Shown here piece by piece: positions 44,209-54,561 of a DNA stretch of 64,000 nt; position 1 is the first letter of the stretch, and each line of letters starts with the position of its first letter. This stretch comes from Gp6-AA40 sp963741135 (GTDB lineage Bacteria; Acidobacteriota; Vicinamibacteria; Vicinamibacterales; UBA2999). Position numbers and translations under genes: made by a program. Where the stretch lies: assembly GCA_963741135.1 (NCBI GenBank), contig CAVUHC010000008.1, positions 62,001 through 126,000 of the forward strand. The letters run 5' to 3'. Under the pieces are notes generated by a model. That model ran no database searches, had not been told where the DNA came from, and worked only from the letters and a program-made list of their open reading frames with translations.

Positions 44209-45202
44209 TCACTCTGCGGGCCACGGAGGCACGGGTCGAGCACGACCATAGAATCTCGTCTCGTGTCCGTGGACGTGGCAGGAAATTGGCTCAGGCCTCA
44301 TTCCTAGACGGATTAACGCGTCTCGCGTGGAGGGCTCACTCAGCAGCTGTTTGAGGGCCGCCACGCCACGGCGATTCGCGCGCGATTTCGGCACCACGAA
44401 ATCGTAGCGTTCCTCCTGAAGCGGCAGAAATCCCAGCCCCGCGCTGCCGGCCACCGTGTCCAGCGTCAGTCCCCAATCCGCGCGGCCCTGCGAGACGGCG
44501 GCGGCCACGGCGTTGTGATTTCTCGGCTGCACCGCGTACCCCGCCGGTTTGACGCCTTCGAGCAGGCCGTCGATCAGCGCTCGTGTGCCGCTGCCCTGGT
44601 TGCGGTTCACCATCACGCACGACGGATCGAGTCTCACGGCGGCGATGGCGTCGCGTGCGGCGCGGCCCTCGAAACGTCGATCGCCGCTGACGGAAGGCCA
44701 CGCCTTGCAGTCGACCATAGCCGGCGACAAGCTCCACCACCGGAGTGAGAAACGGGCGATTGTACTGGCCGGTCTTCGGATCCAGCAGGTGGATGCCCGC
44801 CACATCGCATTCGCGACGCTTGGCGGCTTCCAGCCCCGCCAAACTGCCGACGGCGAGGAACTTGGATCGCACACCACGCTGCTGTAATTCGCCCAGCAGG
44901 TAGTCGAGGCCGATACAGTGGCTGCCGATCACCACGAGGTCAGCCAGCTGCAGCTCCCGGCCGAGAAGCTGAACGTCGACGACGGTTCCCGCTTCGACAA
45001 TCTCCTCGTGCCGGCCGATGGTCGTGAAGCCGTCGGCACGGCTGAACGTGGTGACGCTGCCGGACCCTTGTCCCATCGGATACGCGGCGAGCGACGTGCC
45101 GGGCCCCGGTTCATCCGCCGTCTCGACCAATCCGACCAACAGGTATTCCGTTCGGCCGATCTCGCTGTTGACCTTGACCGCCAATCGCGCCGCCACGGTC
45201 AT
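44209..45202 (-). pseudogene. MoeA C-terminal plus PBP-type molybdate-related domain, with one frame change
   Basis: The first part (45202 to about 44740) reads AVKVNSEIGRTEYLLVGLVE, LAAYPMGQGSGSVTTFSRAD, LVVIGSHCIGLDYLLGELQQ and AGIHLLDPKTGQYNRPFL. The second part (from about 44700 to 44209) continues in another frame with SCVMVNRNQGSGTRALIDGL, HNAVAAAVSQGRADWGLTLD and FVVPKSRANRRGVAALKQLL. Together these form a PBP-superfamily domain that in many bacteria is the C-terminal part of a MoeA-PBP fusion. The ATG at 45202 overlaps the moeA stop (ATGA), so it may be a true separate gene, or an indel near 45230 may split one long fusion gene. Function is thought to be molybdate-dependent control. 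Confidence 0.6.
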
Positions 45203-46218
45203 CCGCTGCTCTGAGCCGCGCCCGGCCTGCGCCCGAGCACCGGGGCCACGAACTCGTGAAACGTGAAGATCGCCGACGTCGGAAAGCCGGGGAGCACGAC
45301 GACCGGACGGCCACGGGTCGCCGCGAGGCAGATGGGTTTGCCAGGCTTGAGCGCCACACCGTGCGCCACGATTCCAGGGTCGCGCAGTTCAGCCACGACG
45401 CGATACGAGACGTCGCCCGCTCCCTTGCTCGTGCCTCCTGAAAGCAGGACGATGTCGGCAGACTCGAGGGCCTCTTCGACCTTTCGGCGCAGCGTCGCCA
45501 CATCGTCGTGCGCAATGCCCAGGCGCATCGGTTCACCGCCCAGTTCCCGCACGGCATCGGCGAGCACCTGAGCGTTCGAGTCGTAGACCTTCGCGGGTTG
45601 CATCGGCTCGCCGGGGGCGATGATCTCGTCGCCCGTAGAGAGAATGGCGACGATCGGCTTTCGCCAGACGTCGACGCGGGCTACCCCGATCGCGGCCAGA
45701 ACGCCGGTATCGCGGCTGGTCAGCAGCTGGCCCTGGCGCAGCACCGTCTCGCCCGCGGTGATGTCGGTTCCGGCGAACGACACCCCGCTCCCTGGCGTGA
45801 CCGCTTTGGCAATCCGCAGTTGGTCACCGCGCACTTCGGCGTGCTCGACCATGACCACGGCATCAGCGCCGCGTGGAACCATCCCTCCGGTAGCAATCGA
45901 TACAGCTCGACCCCGCTGGACCATCGTCTTCGGCACGACTCCCGTGTGAATCACTTCTTCGTCGAGCCGCACGCAACGAGGAACTTCCTCGGCCGCGCCG
46001 AAGGTGTCTTCGGCAACGACGGCGAAGCCGTCCACGTTCGAGCGATCGAACGACGGCACATCCACGAGCGAGATGACGTCGGCCGCAAGCACCCTGCCGA
46101 GGGCCGCTTCGAGCGGCACCGTTTCGATTCCGCGAGGTGCAAGGTCGATGGCCGCACGAAACCGCCGCTCCGCTTCGTCGCGGTCGAGCACATCGAGAAA
46201 CTGCTCCTGCTCAGGCAT
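45199..46218 (-). CDS. moeA: Molybdopterin molybdenumtransferase (MoeA), second copy
   Basis: A 339-aa MoeA. The ATG at 46218 overlaps the end of the other moeA by 8 bp. The conserved landmarks are DVPSFDRSNVDGFAVVAEDT, VSIATGGMVPRGADAVVMVE, GTDITAGETVLRQGQLLTSR, VAILSTGDEIIAPGEPMQ, VLLSGGTSKGAGD and ALKPGKPICLA with VVVLPGFPTSA. It inserts molybdenum (or tungsten) into molybdopterin. MoeA proteins are usually about 400 aa; the missing C-terminal domain IV appears in the next gene downstream (AVKVNSEIGRTEYLL). So either a frame change or a real gene split has shortened it. Confidence 0.85.
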   Translation of the reverse strand: MPEQEQFLDVLDRDEAERRFRAAIDLAPRGIETVPLEAALGRVLAADVISLVDVPSFDRSNVDGFAVVAEDTFGAAEEVPRCVRLDEEVIHTGVVPKTMVQRGRAVSIATGGMVPRGADAVVMVEHAEVRGDQLRIAKAVTPGSGVSFAGTDITAGETVLRQGQLLTSRDTGVLAAIGVARVDVWRKPIVAILSTGDEIIAPGEPMQPAKVYDSNAQVLADAVRELGGEPMRLGIAHDDVATLRRKVEEALESADIVLLSGGTSKGAGDVSYRVVAELRDPGIVAHGVALKPGKPICLAATRGRPVVVLPGFPTSAIFTFHEFVAPVLGRRPGAAQSSG

Positions 46219-47506
46219 AGAGCCAGACTTCCACGTCAGCGCCTGCCGCGAAGCCCTCACTGTCGGCGGGGACGATGACGAAGCCGTCAGCGCGAGTCGT
46301 CGATGACAGCACCGACGCGCCGCCAATCGCGAGAGGCTCGACAGCGCCTTCGATCACTCGCACGCGGGCGTAGTCGAGCCGACCGATCGTGGAGCTGAGC
46401 TTGCGCGTCAACATCGCGCGTATCGGGCGATAGGGCCACGTCTTGGTGCGTCCACCCAGGGCACGAATCGCGCGGCCCGCAAAAAAATCGTAGGCGCAGA
46501 GGCAGGACACCGGATTGCCGGGCAGCAGAAACACCAGCCGATGCTCGATTCGTCCGAGACCGGTCGGGCTGCTGGGACGCATGGCGATCCCATGGATCGC
46601 CAGGTCGCCGTGCTTGGCAAGGAGCGTCGGCGCGAGGTCCTCGATTCCGACGCTCGAACCTCCTGATACGATCACGACATCGGCCGCAGCATGGAGAGCG
46701 TCGAGGATGGCATCGCTGCTCGTCGGGCACCAAACCGGGGAAATCGATCAGCCCTCCGTCGCGCTCGACGAGAGCGGCGAGCATCGGCCCGTTGGCGTCG
46801 ACGATGCGATGACCGTGCGGCTGCGAACCGGACGGCAACAATTCGTTGCCGGTCACGACCAACCGAACACGCGGCCGGCGAATCACGTCGCAGGTCTCCG
46901 ACGCCTACGGAACTGAGCACGCCTAGATCCTGGGGGCGCAACAGACGTCCGCGTTGGAGGAGCGTCGTCCCGCGGGTCACGTCTTCTCCGCGCCTGCCGA
47001 CGTGCTTGCCAGGCGACACGGCGGCGAGTGCCCTGACGCAGCGGCCGCCAGGTCCGTCCAGATAAGCCTGCGCCGACTCCGCTTCGCAGGCGGCCGACGG
47101 TTCGGCCCACTCGGCAGGCAGCACCGCGTCGCAGCCGAGCGGCAGCGGAGCACCGGTCATGATCCGCACGGCCTGGCCGGGGCCGACCGCGCCCTGAAAG
47201 GAGCGTCCGGGCAGCGAGTCCCCGATCAGCGTCAGTGGAAGGCTGTTATAAGGAGTCGCACCCTCCGTGCTTTCCGCGACGACGGCGTATCCGTCCATCG
47301 TGGCACGGTCGAATCCGGGTACGTCCACCTCGCTTGTGATGGAGCCGGCCAGCACGCGACCCGCCGTCGCCTGTAGAGGCAGGAGTCTCGGCGTCGAGCG
47401 GCTGCAATTGGGCATCGAGCCACGCAAGCGCCGCTTCGACCGTATGGCGGCGCGCAAAGCCACGCATCCGTACGTCGCCTGCGGCTCCGTTCTGGTGGTC
47501 GTTCAT
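46211..47506 (-). pseudogene. moeA: MoeA-like gene, first copy, broken by several frame changes
   Basis: The start is ATG at 47506 (MNDHQNGAAGDVRMRGFARR, HTVEAALAWLDAQLQPLDAE). The family sequence then continues in other frames: DVPGFDRATMDGYAVVAEST, MTGAPLPLGCDAVLPAEWAE and RRGEDVTRGTTLLQRGRLLR; then RLVVTGNELLPSGSQPHGHR; then VVIVSGGSSVGIEDLAPTLL, LPGNPVSCLCAYDFFAGRAI and RVRVIEGAVEPLAIGGASVL to the stop at 46211. Frame changes lie near 47390, 46895 and 46735. A full MoeA results if the frame is restored. One of the two MoeA copies may be devoted to tungsten, as proposed for organisms with AOR enzymes. Confidence 0.65.
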
Positions 47507-47754
47507 GCGGGATGCGTGAATTCCGGTGAGAGCTCACATTGTAGTCTTGCGGCCTCGCGTGAGAGTCTGGCACTGTGGGCGCTCATCATTTCCCACAGCC
47601 TGAATGATTGTCTCTCGAACGTGTTGTTCCACATTTAGCGTTGAAACAACAGTCCATCGAAACAGCGACCTCACAGCCCGTGGTGCAAGTCGCACAGTCG
47701 TTGTTCAGGGTCAATATGACAACCGCTCCAACAGTTCGATCCGATTCCCAAAAG

Positions 47755-48093
47755 GCAATTCATGACGCGCTGCAGCTCAATCTACGTCCGACCGGTGTGC
47801 CGACGCACAAGGCGTTTGTCTATGCGGCCTGGCAACCGGTCAAGCGGCTTACCATCACTCCGAGTATCGACATCGCGGGCGATCGATGGAGCGACGTGAA
47901 CCCTCCGCCGGCGTTCCCCTACGTGCGGACGGGCGCGTACACGCTGGTCAACCTGGCCGCGGAGTATTCGGTCGCGAGCAACGCTAGTGTGGTCTTTGGT
48001 TTCAAGAACCTGACCGATGACAACTACCAGTTAGCGTGGGGGTTTCCTCAGCCTGGACGGACTTTCTACTTCAAGACCCGGGTAGGTCTCTGA
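47755..48093 (+). pseudogene. C-terminal remnant of a TonB-dependent receptor
   Basis: About 112 codons encode the last strands of an outer-membrane barrel: THKAFVYAAWQPVKRLTITP, AYTLVNLAAEYSVASNASVV, FGFKNLTDDNYQLAWGFPQP and the closing GRTFYFKTRVGL. The F-x-N-L-x-D-x-x-Y motif and the terminal strand are typical of TonB receptors of the FecA/CirA group, unlike the Oar-like receptors nearby. No plug or N-terminal barrel precedes it; upstream DNA (47507-47754) has no matching frame, so it is a truncated remnant. Confidence 0.65.
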
Positions 48094-48175
48094 TCAGGGG
48101 AATGCGTTTGCACCTTGGCATATGTCAACCGACCAGAATCGATGATTCGACCCACATATCCAGATGCCTGCGGTC

Positions 48176-51100
48176 TCAGAAGACAAATTTCAGCGCCAGC
48201 TGAATGACACGCGGATCGCCGGCCGACGTGATCGTTCCGAACGCCGCCGAGCCCAAGACGCCGTTCGGCGCCCCGAGTGGCGGTGTGTTTGTCAGATTGA
48301 AGACCTCCGCGCGCGCTTCCAGTGCCTTGCTTGCTGAAAGCGGCACGCGCCGGATGAGAGCCACGTCGAGATTGCGATAGGCAGGGCCTCGCACCGGATT
48401 GCGCGAGCTCGTTCCGAGCATGAACTGTGGCGCCGTGGCGAAGGCTCCGGTATTGAACCACCGGCTCACCGAACGTTCATCGGCAGGAAGAGTCGGAGCC
48501 CCTACGAGGTTGGGTCGCTGTGTCCCAAAACCTGCGAATGCATTGTTATTCGTGGTTTGCGTCACGGCGATCGGCATACCAGATTGCAGCGTGAGGATGC
48601 CCGTCAGCGTCCAGTCGTTGACGAGCGCCCCGAGGATGCCTCGAGCCTGATTCCGCCGATTTGTGCCAAACGGGATGTCCCAGACGGCTGACGATACGAA
48701 CACGTGCGGAATATCTCCGGTTGAGTAGTCGCGCTCGAGATGTCGATTGAAGCTATCGGCAACCGGGTAGTTCGCAATCGGCCCGGTCAGAATCGACGCG
48801 TCGAAGACGGACGACGCGTCATCCACCAGTTTCGAGCGCGTGTAGCTCACGAGATACGACAAGCCCCCTGAGAACCGTTGTTCGAGCTTGGTGTAAAAGC
48901 CCTGATAGAACGTCGTGCCGACGTTGTTCCGGTAGAGACTGACCGTGGTGTACCGGGGATATGGCTTGAGGAGCTGCGCCAGCGGGATCGTCGGATCCCC
49001 AAGCGAGGAGGATCGAGGAATGGTGCCGAAGTACGGATTCGGCACCCTCTGCAGCAGAGCAGCGCCCTGCGCGAGTTGATCAACGGTCAACTGATTGAGG
49101 TTGGTGTCAGGTATGCCAACATGAGTAATCTTCGAGCCTGTGTACGCGACTTCGATCGAGATGTCGGACGTGAGCTCGCGTTGAAGAGATGCGTTCCACT
49201 GCTGTACGTAACCCGATCCAAGATCGTGGTCCACCGCAAAGACGCCCTGTCCAAGGCCCGCATCCGGCGTCAGAGGAATGGGCTCGACTCGAGGCCCCGT
49301 GGCGAGAGCGAAGGCCGGGACGATGTTATCGAGCGTGCGCTGGGATACGGTCTGCAGGAACGGAAAAACCGGCGTCGTGAAGGGCGTCGTAATCCCTGCC
49401 TGCTCGATCCAGACCAACGCATAGCCAGTTCGGACCACTGTTTTGTCAGTCACGCGCCCCACGATGCCGAGGCGCGGGCCGAGATTGAGCTTGTGGAGTT
49501 GACGGGCCGCGCGCGGTTGGCCATCCCGTCCGAGGTATTCAAGCTGCTGCGTCTGAAGATCGAACACAGCCGACTGGTTGTTCTCTTCTGTCGAGGGGAA
49601 GTTCAGGGTCGAGCGCAAGCCGGCGTTCACCGTGACGCGACGCGAGACTCTCCAGTCATCCTGGACGAAATACTCCTGGAAATGGGCTCTGTTCCGGATC
49701 TGCTCCTGTTGCAGGTCGATCGAGAACTGCTGCACCTGCCCAAGAAGAAAGCTGGCAAGGGGGGCTCCGGTGTTGGTGACGCCGGGAAGATCCGTGAAGA
49801 GATTGCTGAACGTAAACGACCCGGTTGGCGACGGCGGTTGCACGACGTTCAGACGCTCCCACCGCACGTCGGCGCCCATCTTGAACGTATGCCGTCCTGT
49901 CAACCACGTCAGAGAATCGGCAATCTGCGTCACGCTCGTGCTGAAATCGGTCGCGGTGTTGGGCGGCGATCCCAGTTGCTGATACCCGGCGACGAGAAAC
50001 GTCGGGAGCGTGTTCGGAAACCTCGCATTCGACGGAATGCCCGGAAGGCTCAAGCTTGCTGACGCGGCGTCGTTCAACTGCGCCGCCGACCGGTCGACCC
50101 TCCGCCTGGTGTCGCCGATGCGAAGCTCGTTCAGCAGGCGATCCGAGAACGTACGCTGGTAGCTGGACGCGAATCCCCACGATCTCGTGTCGCTGGGGGC
50201 CGAGCGTCCCGGTCGTAACACCGCTACCCTCCGGCAGGGGCGTCACCGGGATGAACTCCTCACGGAACCGGGTTAACCGGCCGAAGACTTGATCCTTGTC
50301 GGTCGCAAAACGATGATCAATACGCGCGCTGAACTGATCCTGATCGACGGTTTCGTTGCCCAGCCGCGAGTAGTTGTTGGCTGCACTGCCGCCGGTCGGA
50401 AGCGGATAGCGCTGCACGAGCGCCCGAGCAACCGGATCCATGCGATCGAGAGGAATCGCATTGCCGGAAAACGGGCTGCGCGTAAATCCGCCGGCTGCAC
50501 TCGGCGCCGTCGTGGCCGGATCGTAAATGACTGGCACACGCCCGGCGATGGCTTCCGTGAACACGCCCTGACGCTGCAGGAGCGTGGGAACGGTTGAAAT
50601 AACGGTACGTCCAATCGTCTGGCGCTGGCCTTGATAGTCGGCGAAGAAGAACGTCCGATTCTGCCGGATCGGACCCCCGACCACTCCACCAAACTGATTG
50701 CGGCGGAACTGTGGCTTGACGGTGCTGGTGGCGAAGTAGTTCTTTGCATTCAGCGCCTCGTTTCGAAGGAACTCAAAGGCACTGCCGCGAAAGACATTGC
50801 TTCCGGACCTGGTGGTCAGATTGACGACGCCGCCATTGAAGCGCCCGAACTCGGCAGGCGGACTGTTGCTCTCGATCTTGAACTCCTGAATGGCGTCGAC
50901 GTTCGGAAAGAACGCGACCTGCCCGGGCTCCGGCTGCAGCACCGAAATGCCGTCAAACAAATACTCGTTGGTGCGAGGCCTTCCGCCGTTGATACGCGGC
51001 AGCGGCGACCCGGGTGGGAGAGCCACACCGGGGGCAAGGCTCGCCAACGTGATAAAGCTCCGGCCGTTGAGAGGCAGGTCGATCACTTTTCTGTTGTCGA

Positions 51101-51518
51101 TGACTTGTCCGAGCGCAGACGTCTCGCTGCGGAGCAGCGGGGCGTCGGCCGTGACCGTGATCGCTTCGGCCACAGCGCCGATCTCCAGCCGAAGATCGAG
51201 TGGAACGGTCTCTCCCGTTGTGAGCCGTACCCCGTCTCGTGTGAGCGGCCGGAAGCCGTTCAGCTCCACGCGAACGTGATAGGCACCTGGGGCGAGTCCT
51301 TGGATCGAATAGCCCCCGTCCGGCCCGGTGACCGACGTGCGCGAGAAGTTCGTTCCAACTGAAGTTGCGGTGACCGTCGCGCCCGCCACGGCCGCATCCG
51401 CTTGATCCGACACGTGCCCGGTCAATGTTCCCGCGCCAACCTGCGCACGGAGCGCTGACGACATCCCCAGAGACAGAAGCAGCCACAGGCACACGTGTGC
51501 TGAACCTCGCCCGATCAT
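48176..51518 (-). pseudogene. Oar-like TonB-dependent receptor with one frame change
   Basis: A receptor of about 1110 aa if repaired. ATG at 51518 follows a GGGAGG site and opens a signal peptide (LWLLLSLGMSSALRAQ). It has a carboxypeptidase-regulatory domain (TLTGHVSDQADAAVAGATVT, GYSIQGLAPGAYHVRVELNG), a plug (IDLPLNGRSFITLASLAPGV, SPPAEFGRFNGGVVNLTTRS) and the barrel. The frame changes by one base near 50190. The part upstream ends in QRHEIVGIRVQL, and the barrel resumes with WGFASSYQRTFSDRLLNELR. It then continues to ALKFVF at 48176, with a terminal Phe as in outer-membrane proteins. It separates the moeA and modABC genes; substrate unknown. Only one indel breaks an otherwise clean gene. 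Confidence 0.8.
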
Positions 51519-51660
51519 CCAATCCTCCCGAGTCATCAGACTCTAGATCGGATCGAGGCGATCTTCAAATCGACTCAAAATGCGTCAATCGTGCGGACAC
51601 CAATTCGACGCACGTCAGGTCGTCTTGGCGGGAAGCGCTCGGCGAGCGCTGCGGGGGCGC

Positions 51661-51818
51661 TCACGGCACCGACAGCATGACCTCAGTAGCCTTAACAACG
51701 GCCGTCACCGCCATGCCTGGCTTCAATCGGCGACCTTGACGGTCACGTGAACCATGACGTCACCCCAAAGAATCTCGTCGATGGTTCCTGGCAGATGGTT
51801 CCTCGCACTAAGTGTCAC
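51661..51818 (-). pseudogene. Mop-like TOBE molybdate-binding protein, shortened and frameshifted
   Basis: The GTG start at 51818 has a perfect AGGAGG site. The frame reads TLSARNHLPGTIDEILWGDV and MVHVTVKVAD then stops; in the next frame the end of the domain appears: RLKPGMAVTAVVKATEVMLS. This is the molbindin/TOBE fold (L-S-A-R-N start, A-x-x-K-A-T-E-V-M-L end), but about a dozen central residues are missing, along with a frame change near 51727. It lies 44 bp after modC on the same strand, as the fourth gene of a modABC-mop set. Confidence 0.65.
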
Positions 51819-51862
51819 CGCGTACCTCCTTTTGAAAGTGGAACGAAGGCTCGAAGACCATG

Positions 51863-52984
51863 TCATCGCACTTCCTGCGCGTGCATCGCTTCAGTCTTGA
51901 GCACGTCGATCGAGACAGATTTGACGAGGGCGTGGACGCGCACTCCCACGACGATACCCAATGTGGCGATGGCATCGCGTGTGACTTCAGCGAGAAGTAG
52001 CACTCCGCCCACGGCGACCTGCACGATCACATGATCGAACGCCGGGTCGATGTGAATGGCCGACACGGTGCCAGGCAGTGCGTTGTGGAGGCTGAGCCCC
52101 CGCGGTTCGCTCGTGGCTAGAATGACTTCACGGGCGGGTATTCGCAGACGGACCTTCGAGCCGGCCGAAACGGTCGAATCGGAGACGAACAGGGTGCCTC
52201 CGTCAAAGGTGAGCTCGACGAGTCCGCGCGACGGGTAGGTGTCTGTCACGACGGCGTCGAAGAGGCTGCCCAGCCCGACGGCCGTCCGCAGCCACGTCAG
52301 GTCAGGACGGCTCATCAGGCTCGGGAGAGAGCCACACGCTGCTCCTTGCCCCTGCTTCAGGACCAGCAGATGTGTCGCCAACCGTACGACGTCGTCGAAA
52401 TCGTGGGTCACCAGGATGAGCGGGATGTCGAGCGTTCGACGGAGTTCATCGATTTCGTCTTGAAGGTGTCTCCGAACGGTGCGGTCGACCGCTGCGAACG
52501 GTTCGTCCAGGAGCAGAACCGCTGGCTCACGAGCCAGCGCTCGGGCCAGCGCCACCCGCTGACGTTCACCGCCCGACAGCGCGTTCGGTCGGCGATTCAG
52601 ACGTCCAGACAAGTGCACCAGCGCCAGTAGTTGCTCTGCGCGCGAACGCCGTTCAGCCCGCGGCCGGTGGCCGAGCGCGGTGAGCACATTACCCACGGCA
52701 GTGAGGTGGGGAAAGAGCGCGTACTCCTGAAACACGAATCCGACCGCGCGACGATGCGCGGGTGCGAAGACCCCCGAGGCGGTATCGGTCCAGAGGTCGG
52801 CGCCCGAGCGAATGCTGGCGTGTTCAGGTCGGTACAAGCCCGCGATGCTGCGCAGGATGGTCGTCTTTCCGCTTCCCGACGGCCCGAAAATCGCGAGTAC
52901 GTCTCCTGCATCGCACGCGAATTCGACATCGAGCGGAATAGGGCCGTGCTGACGGAGGGTGACTGAGAGCGTGCGATCAGCCAC
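51863..52984 (-). CDS. modC: Molybdate/tungstate ABC transporter ATPase with TOBE domain
   Basis: A 373-aa protein. Walker A GPSGSGKT, signature LSGGERQRVALARAL, Walker B AVLLLDEPFAAVD and the H-loop ILVTHDFDDV are intact. The C-terminal part (about residues 300-365) is a TOBE/Mop domain (LSLHNALPGTVSAIHIDPAF, VLLLAEVTRDAIATLGIVVG). It powers import of molybdate (or tungstate) through ModB. It overlaps modB by 8 bp in a modA-modB-modC order with the binding protein gene first on the minus strand. Confidence 0.92.
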   Translation of the reverse strand: MADRTLSVTLRQHGPIPLDVEFACDAGDVLAIFGPSGSGKTTILRSIAGLYRPEHASIRSGADLWTDTASGVFAPAHRRAVGFVFQEYALFPHLTAVGNVLTALGHRPRAERRSRAEQLLALVHLSGRLNRRPNALSGGERQRVALARALAREPAVLLLDEPFAAVDRTVRRHLQDEIDELRRTLDIPLILVTHDFDDVVRLATHLLVLKQGQGAACGSLPSLMSRPDLTWLRTAVGLGSLFDAVVTDTYPSRGLVELTFDGGTLFVSDSTVSAGSKVRLRIPAREVILATSEPRGLSLHNALPGTVSAIHIDPAFDHVIVQVAVGGVLLLAEVTRDAIATLGIVVGVRVHALVKSVSIDVLKTEAMHAQEVR

Positions 52985-53645
52985 GGCGAGGAATGACGCG
53001 TCGCGAGAGTACCGTCGTGAGCATCAGCGTCGCGACCGCCGTGACCAGCAGGGTCGCAGCCATCACGCCGGCGCTCCGATCGTCGAACGCGTTCATGCGA
53101 TCGTAGATCGCCACACTGAGTGTTCTCGTCTGGCCTGGAAGATTCCCTCCCACCATCAGCACCACGCCAAACTCTCCGAGGGTGTGGGCAAAGGTCAGGA
53201 TCGCCGCAGTCAGGATGCCTGGCCAGGCCAGCGGGACCTCAATCCGCACGAAACGCTGCCATGGAGTAAGGCCACAGCAGGAGGCCGCATCGCGCACGTC
53301 GGTCGGGATCGCTTCAAAGCCGCGCTGAATCGGCTGGACGACAAACGGAATGTTCGCGATCGCGGATGCCAGCAGCAGGCCCTGGAAGGAGAACGCCAGC
53401 GACTGCCCCATGACGGCCTGAAATGCCTGCCCCAGCGGCGATCTCGCACCGAAGGTCACAAGCAGGTAGAACCCCAACACGGTGGGAGGGAGCACAAGCG
53501 GTACGGTGACAAGCGCTTCAACGAACAGCTTCCCGGGGAACTCTCGAACGGCCAAGAGGCGTCCCAACCAGACGCCGCACGGAAGCAAGAGCGCCACCGT
53601 GCCGACGCCGAGCCAGAGTGAGACCCTGAGGGCCGTCCAATCCAT
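52977..53645 (-). CDS. modB: Molybdate ABC transporter permease
   Basis: A 222-aa integral membrane protein with five to six spans. The typical binding-protein-dependent permease motif is here as ASCCGLTPWQRFVRIEVPLA, just before WPGILTAAILTFAHTLGEFG, where the family usually has F-x-R-x-L-G-E-F-G. PLVLPPTVLGFYLLVTFGAR also matches ModB. It forms the channel for molybdate. Six bases separate it from modA. Confidence 0.92.
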   Translation of the reverse strand: MDWTALRVSLWLGVGTVALLLPCGVWLGRLLAVREFPGKLFVEALVTVPLVLPPTVLGFYLLVTFGARSPLGQAFQAVMGQSLAFSFQGLLLASAIANIPFVVQPIQRGFEAIPTDVRDAASCCGLTPWQRFVRIEVPLAWPGILTAAILTFAHTLGEFGVVLMVGGNLPGQTRTLSVAIYDRMNAFDDRSAGVMAATLLVTAVATLMLTTVLSRRVIPRRG

Positions 53646-53651
53646 GGACCG

Positions 53652-54440
53652 CTATTCTGGCACCGCGAAGCCTTGTCTTCGGAGAATCGCTCGCGCCTCG
53701 GTTCCCTGCAGATACTGGTAGAACCGTTCGGCCACCGGTCCAGCCCGCTTCAGCAGCACCATTCGCTGCCGAATGAGCGGATGATCAGCCGCGGGAATCA
53801 AGGCATACGTGCCACGTTGAGCGAAGTCGGGACTGAGCGCGAGGGAGTAGGCGATGAGGCCGCCAACGGCGTTTCCGGTTGTGGCGAACTGGGCCGCCTG
53901 CGCGACGCTGTCGCCAAGCACCAAGTGCGGTCGCAGCGCCTCCCACAGGCCACGCTTCCGAAGGACCGCCTCCGCCGCACGACCGTACGGGGCAACCTCG
54001 GGATTGGCGATCGCGAAGCGGCTCACGCCGCCGGTGCGGAGCAATCGAGCCAGTCCTTCGAGCCGATCGTCAACGACCAACGCCGAGCCCCTGGGTGCGA
54101 AGATCACGAGTTGACCTACGGCATAGACCACGCCGGGATCACGGGTCAGGCCGGCCGCCGACAGTTGATTCGGGAATTCCTCGTCAGCCGCCAGGAACAT
54201 CTCGAACGGGGCACCGTCCTGGATCTGTCGTGTCAGGGTGCCGGACGCTCCAAACACCAGCTCGATACGCTGTCCCGTGTCGCGCGCAAACCGATCGGCT
54301 ATCTCCCTGAGCGCGAAGTTGAGATTCGCCGCCGCGGCAATCGTCGGAGGATGCTGAGCGCCACCAGTAGAAGGAAAGGAGACCAGCAGAGCGATGACTG
54401 CAAGCCAACGCCACCGCAGCGTCATGACACTCGTGGCCAT
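53652..54440 (-). CDS. modA: Molybdate-binding periplasmic protein
   Basis: A 262-aa secreted protein. The signal peptide is WLAVIALLVSFPSTGGAQ. The mature start TIAAAANLNFALREIADRFA, then FGASGTLTRQIQDGAPFEMF and LAADEEFPNQLSAAGLTRDP are textbook ModA. FAIANPEVAPYGRAAEAVLR and ATTGNAVGGLIAYSLALSP are the later ligand-site loops. It delivers molybdate to ModBC. The gene is first of modABC and faces a HTH-TOBE regulator gene across 350 bp. Confidence 0.93.
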   Translation of the reverse strand: MATSVMTLRWRWLAVIALLVSFPSTGGAQHPPTIAAAANLNFALREIADRFARDTGQRIELVFGASGTLTRQIQDGAPFEMFLAADEEFPNQLSAAGLTRDPGVVYAVGQLVIFAPRGSALVVDDRLEGLARLLRTGGVSRFAIANPEVAPYGRAAEAVLRKRGLWEALRPHLVLGDSVAQAAQFATTGNAVGGLIAYSLALSPDFAQRGTYALIPAADHPLIRQRMVLLKRAGPVAERFYQYLQGTEARAILRRQGFAVPE

Positions 54441-54456
54441 TTCGTTACCGATCCGA

Positions 54457-54561
54457 TTAGCGGGGTAGCCGGTTGCCCGGACGGCTCGGCCACGGGTCGG
54501 CGAAACGTGGATCGTGGAGGAGTTCCTCGTCGGTAAGTGATTCGAGAAAGGCGATGAGATC
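54457..54561 (-). pseudogene. C-terminal remnant of a MauG-type cytochrome c peroxidase
   Basis: Thirty-four codons ending at a TAA (54457-54459) read DLIAFLESLTDEELLHDPRF followed by ADPWPS. The phrase F-L-x-S-L-T-D-E-x-L-x-x-D-P-R-F-x-D-P-W-P is the closing stretch of di-heme cytochrome c peroxidase (MauG-like) proteins as I know them. Nothing of the heme domains is found upstream, so it is a leftover 16 bp from the modA start. The rest of 54562-54790 shows no gene. Confidence 0.5.
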
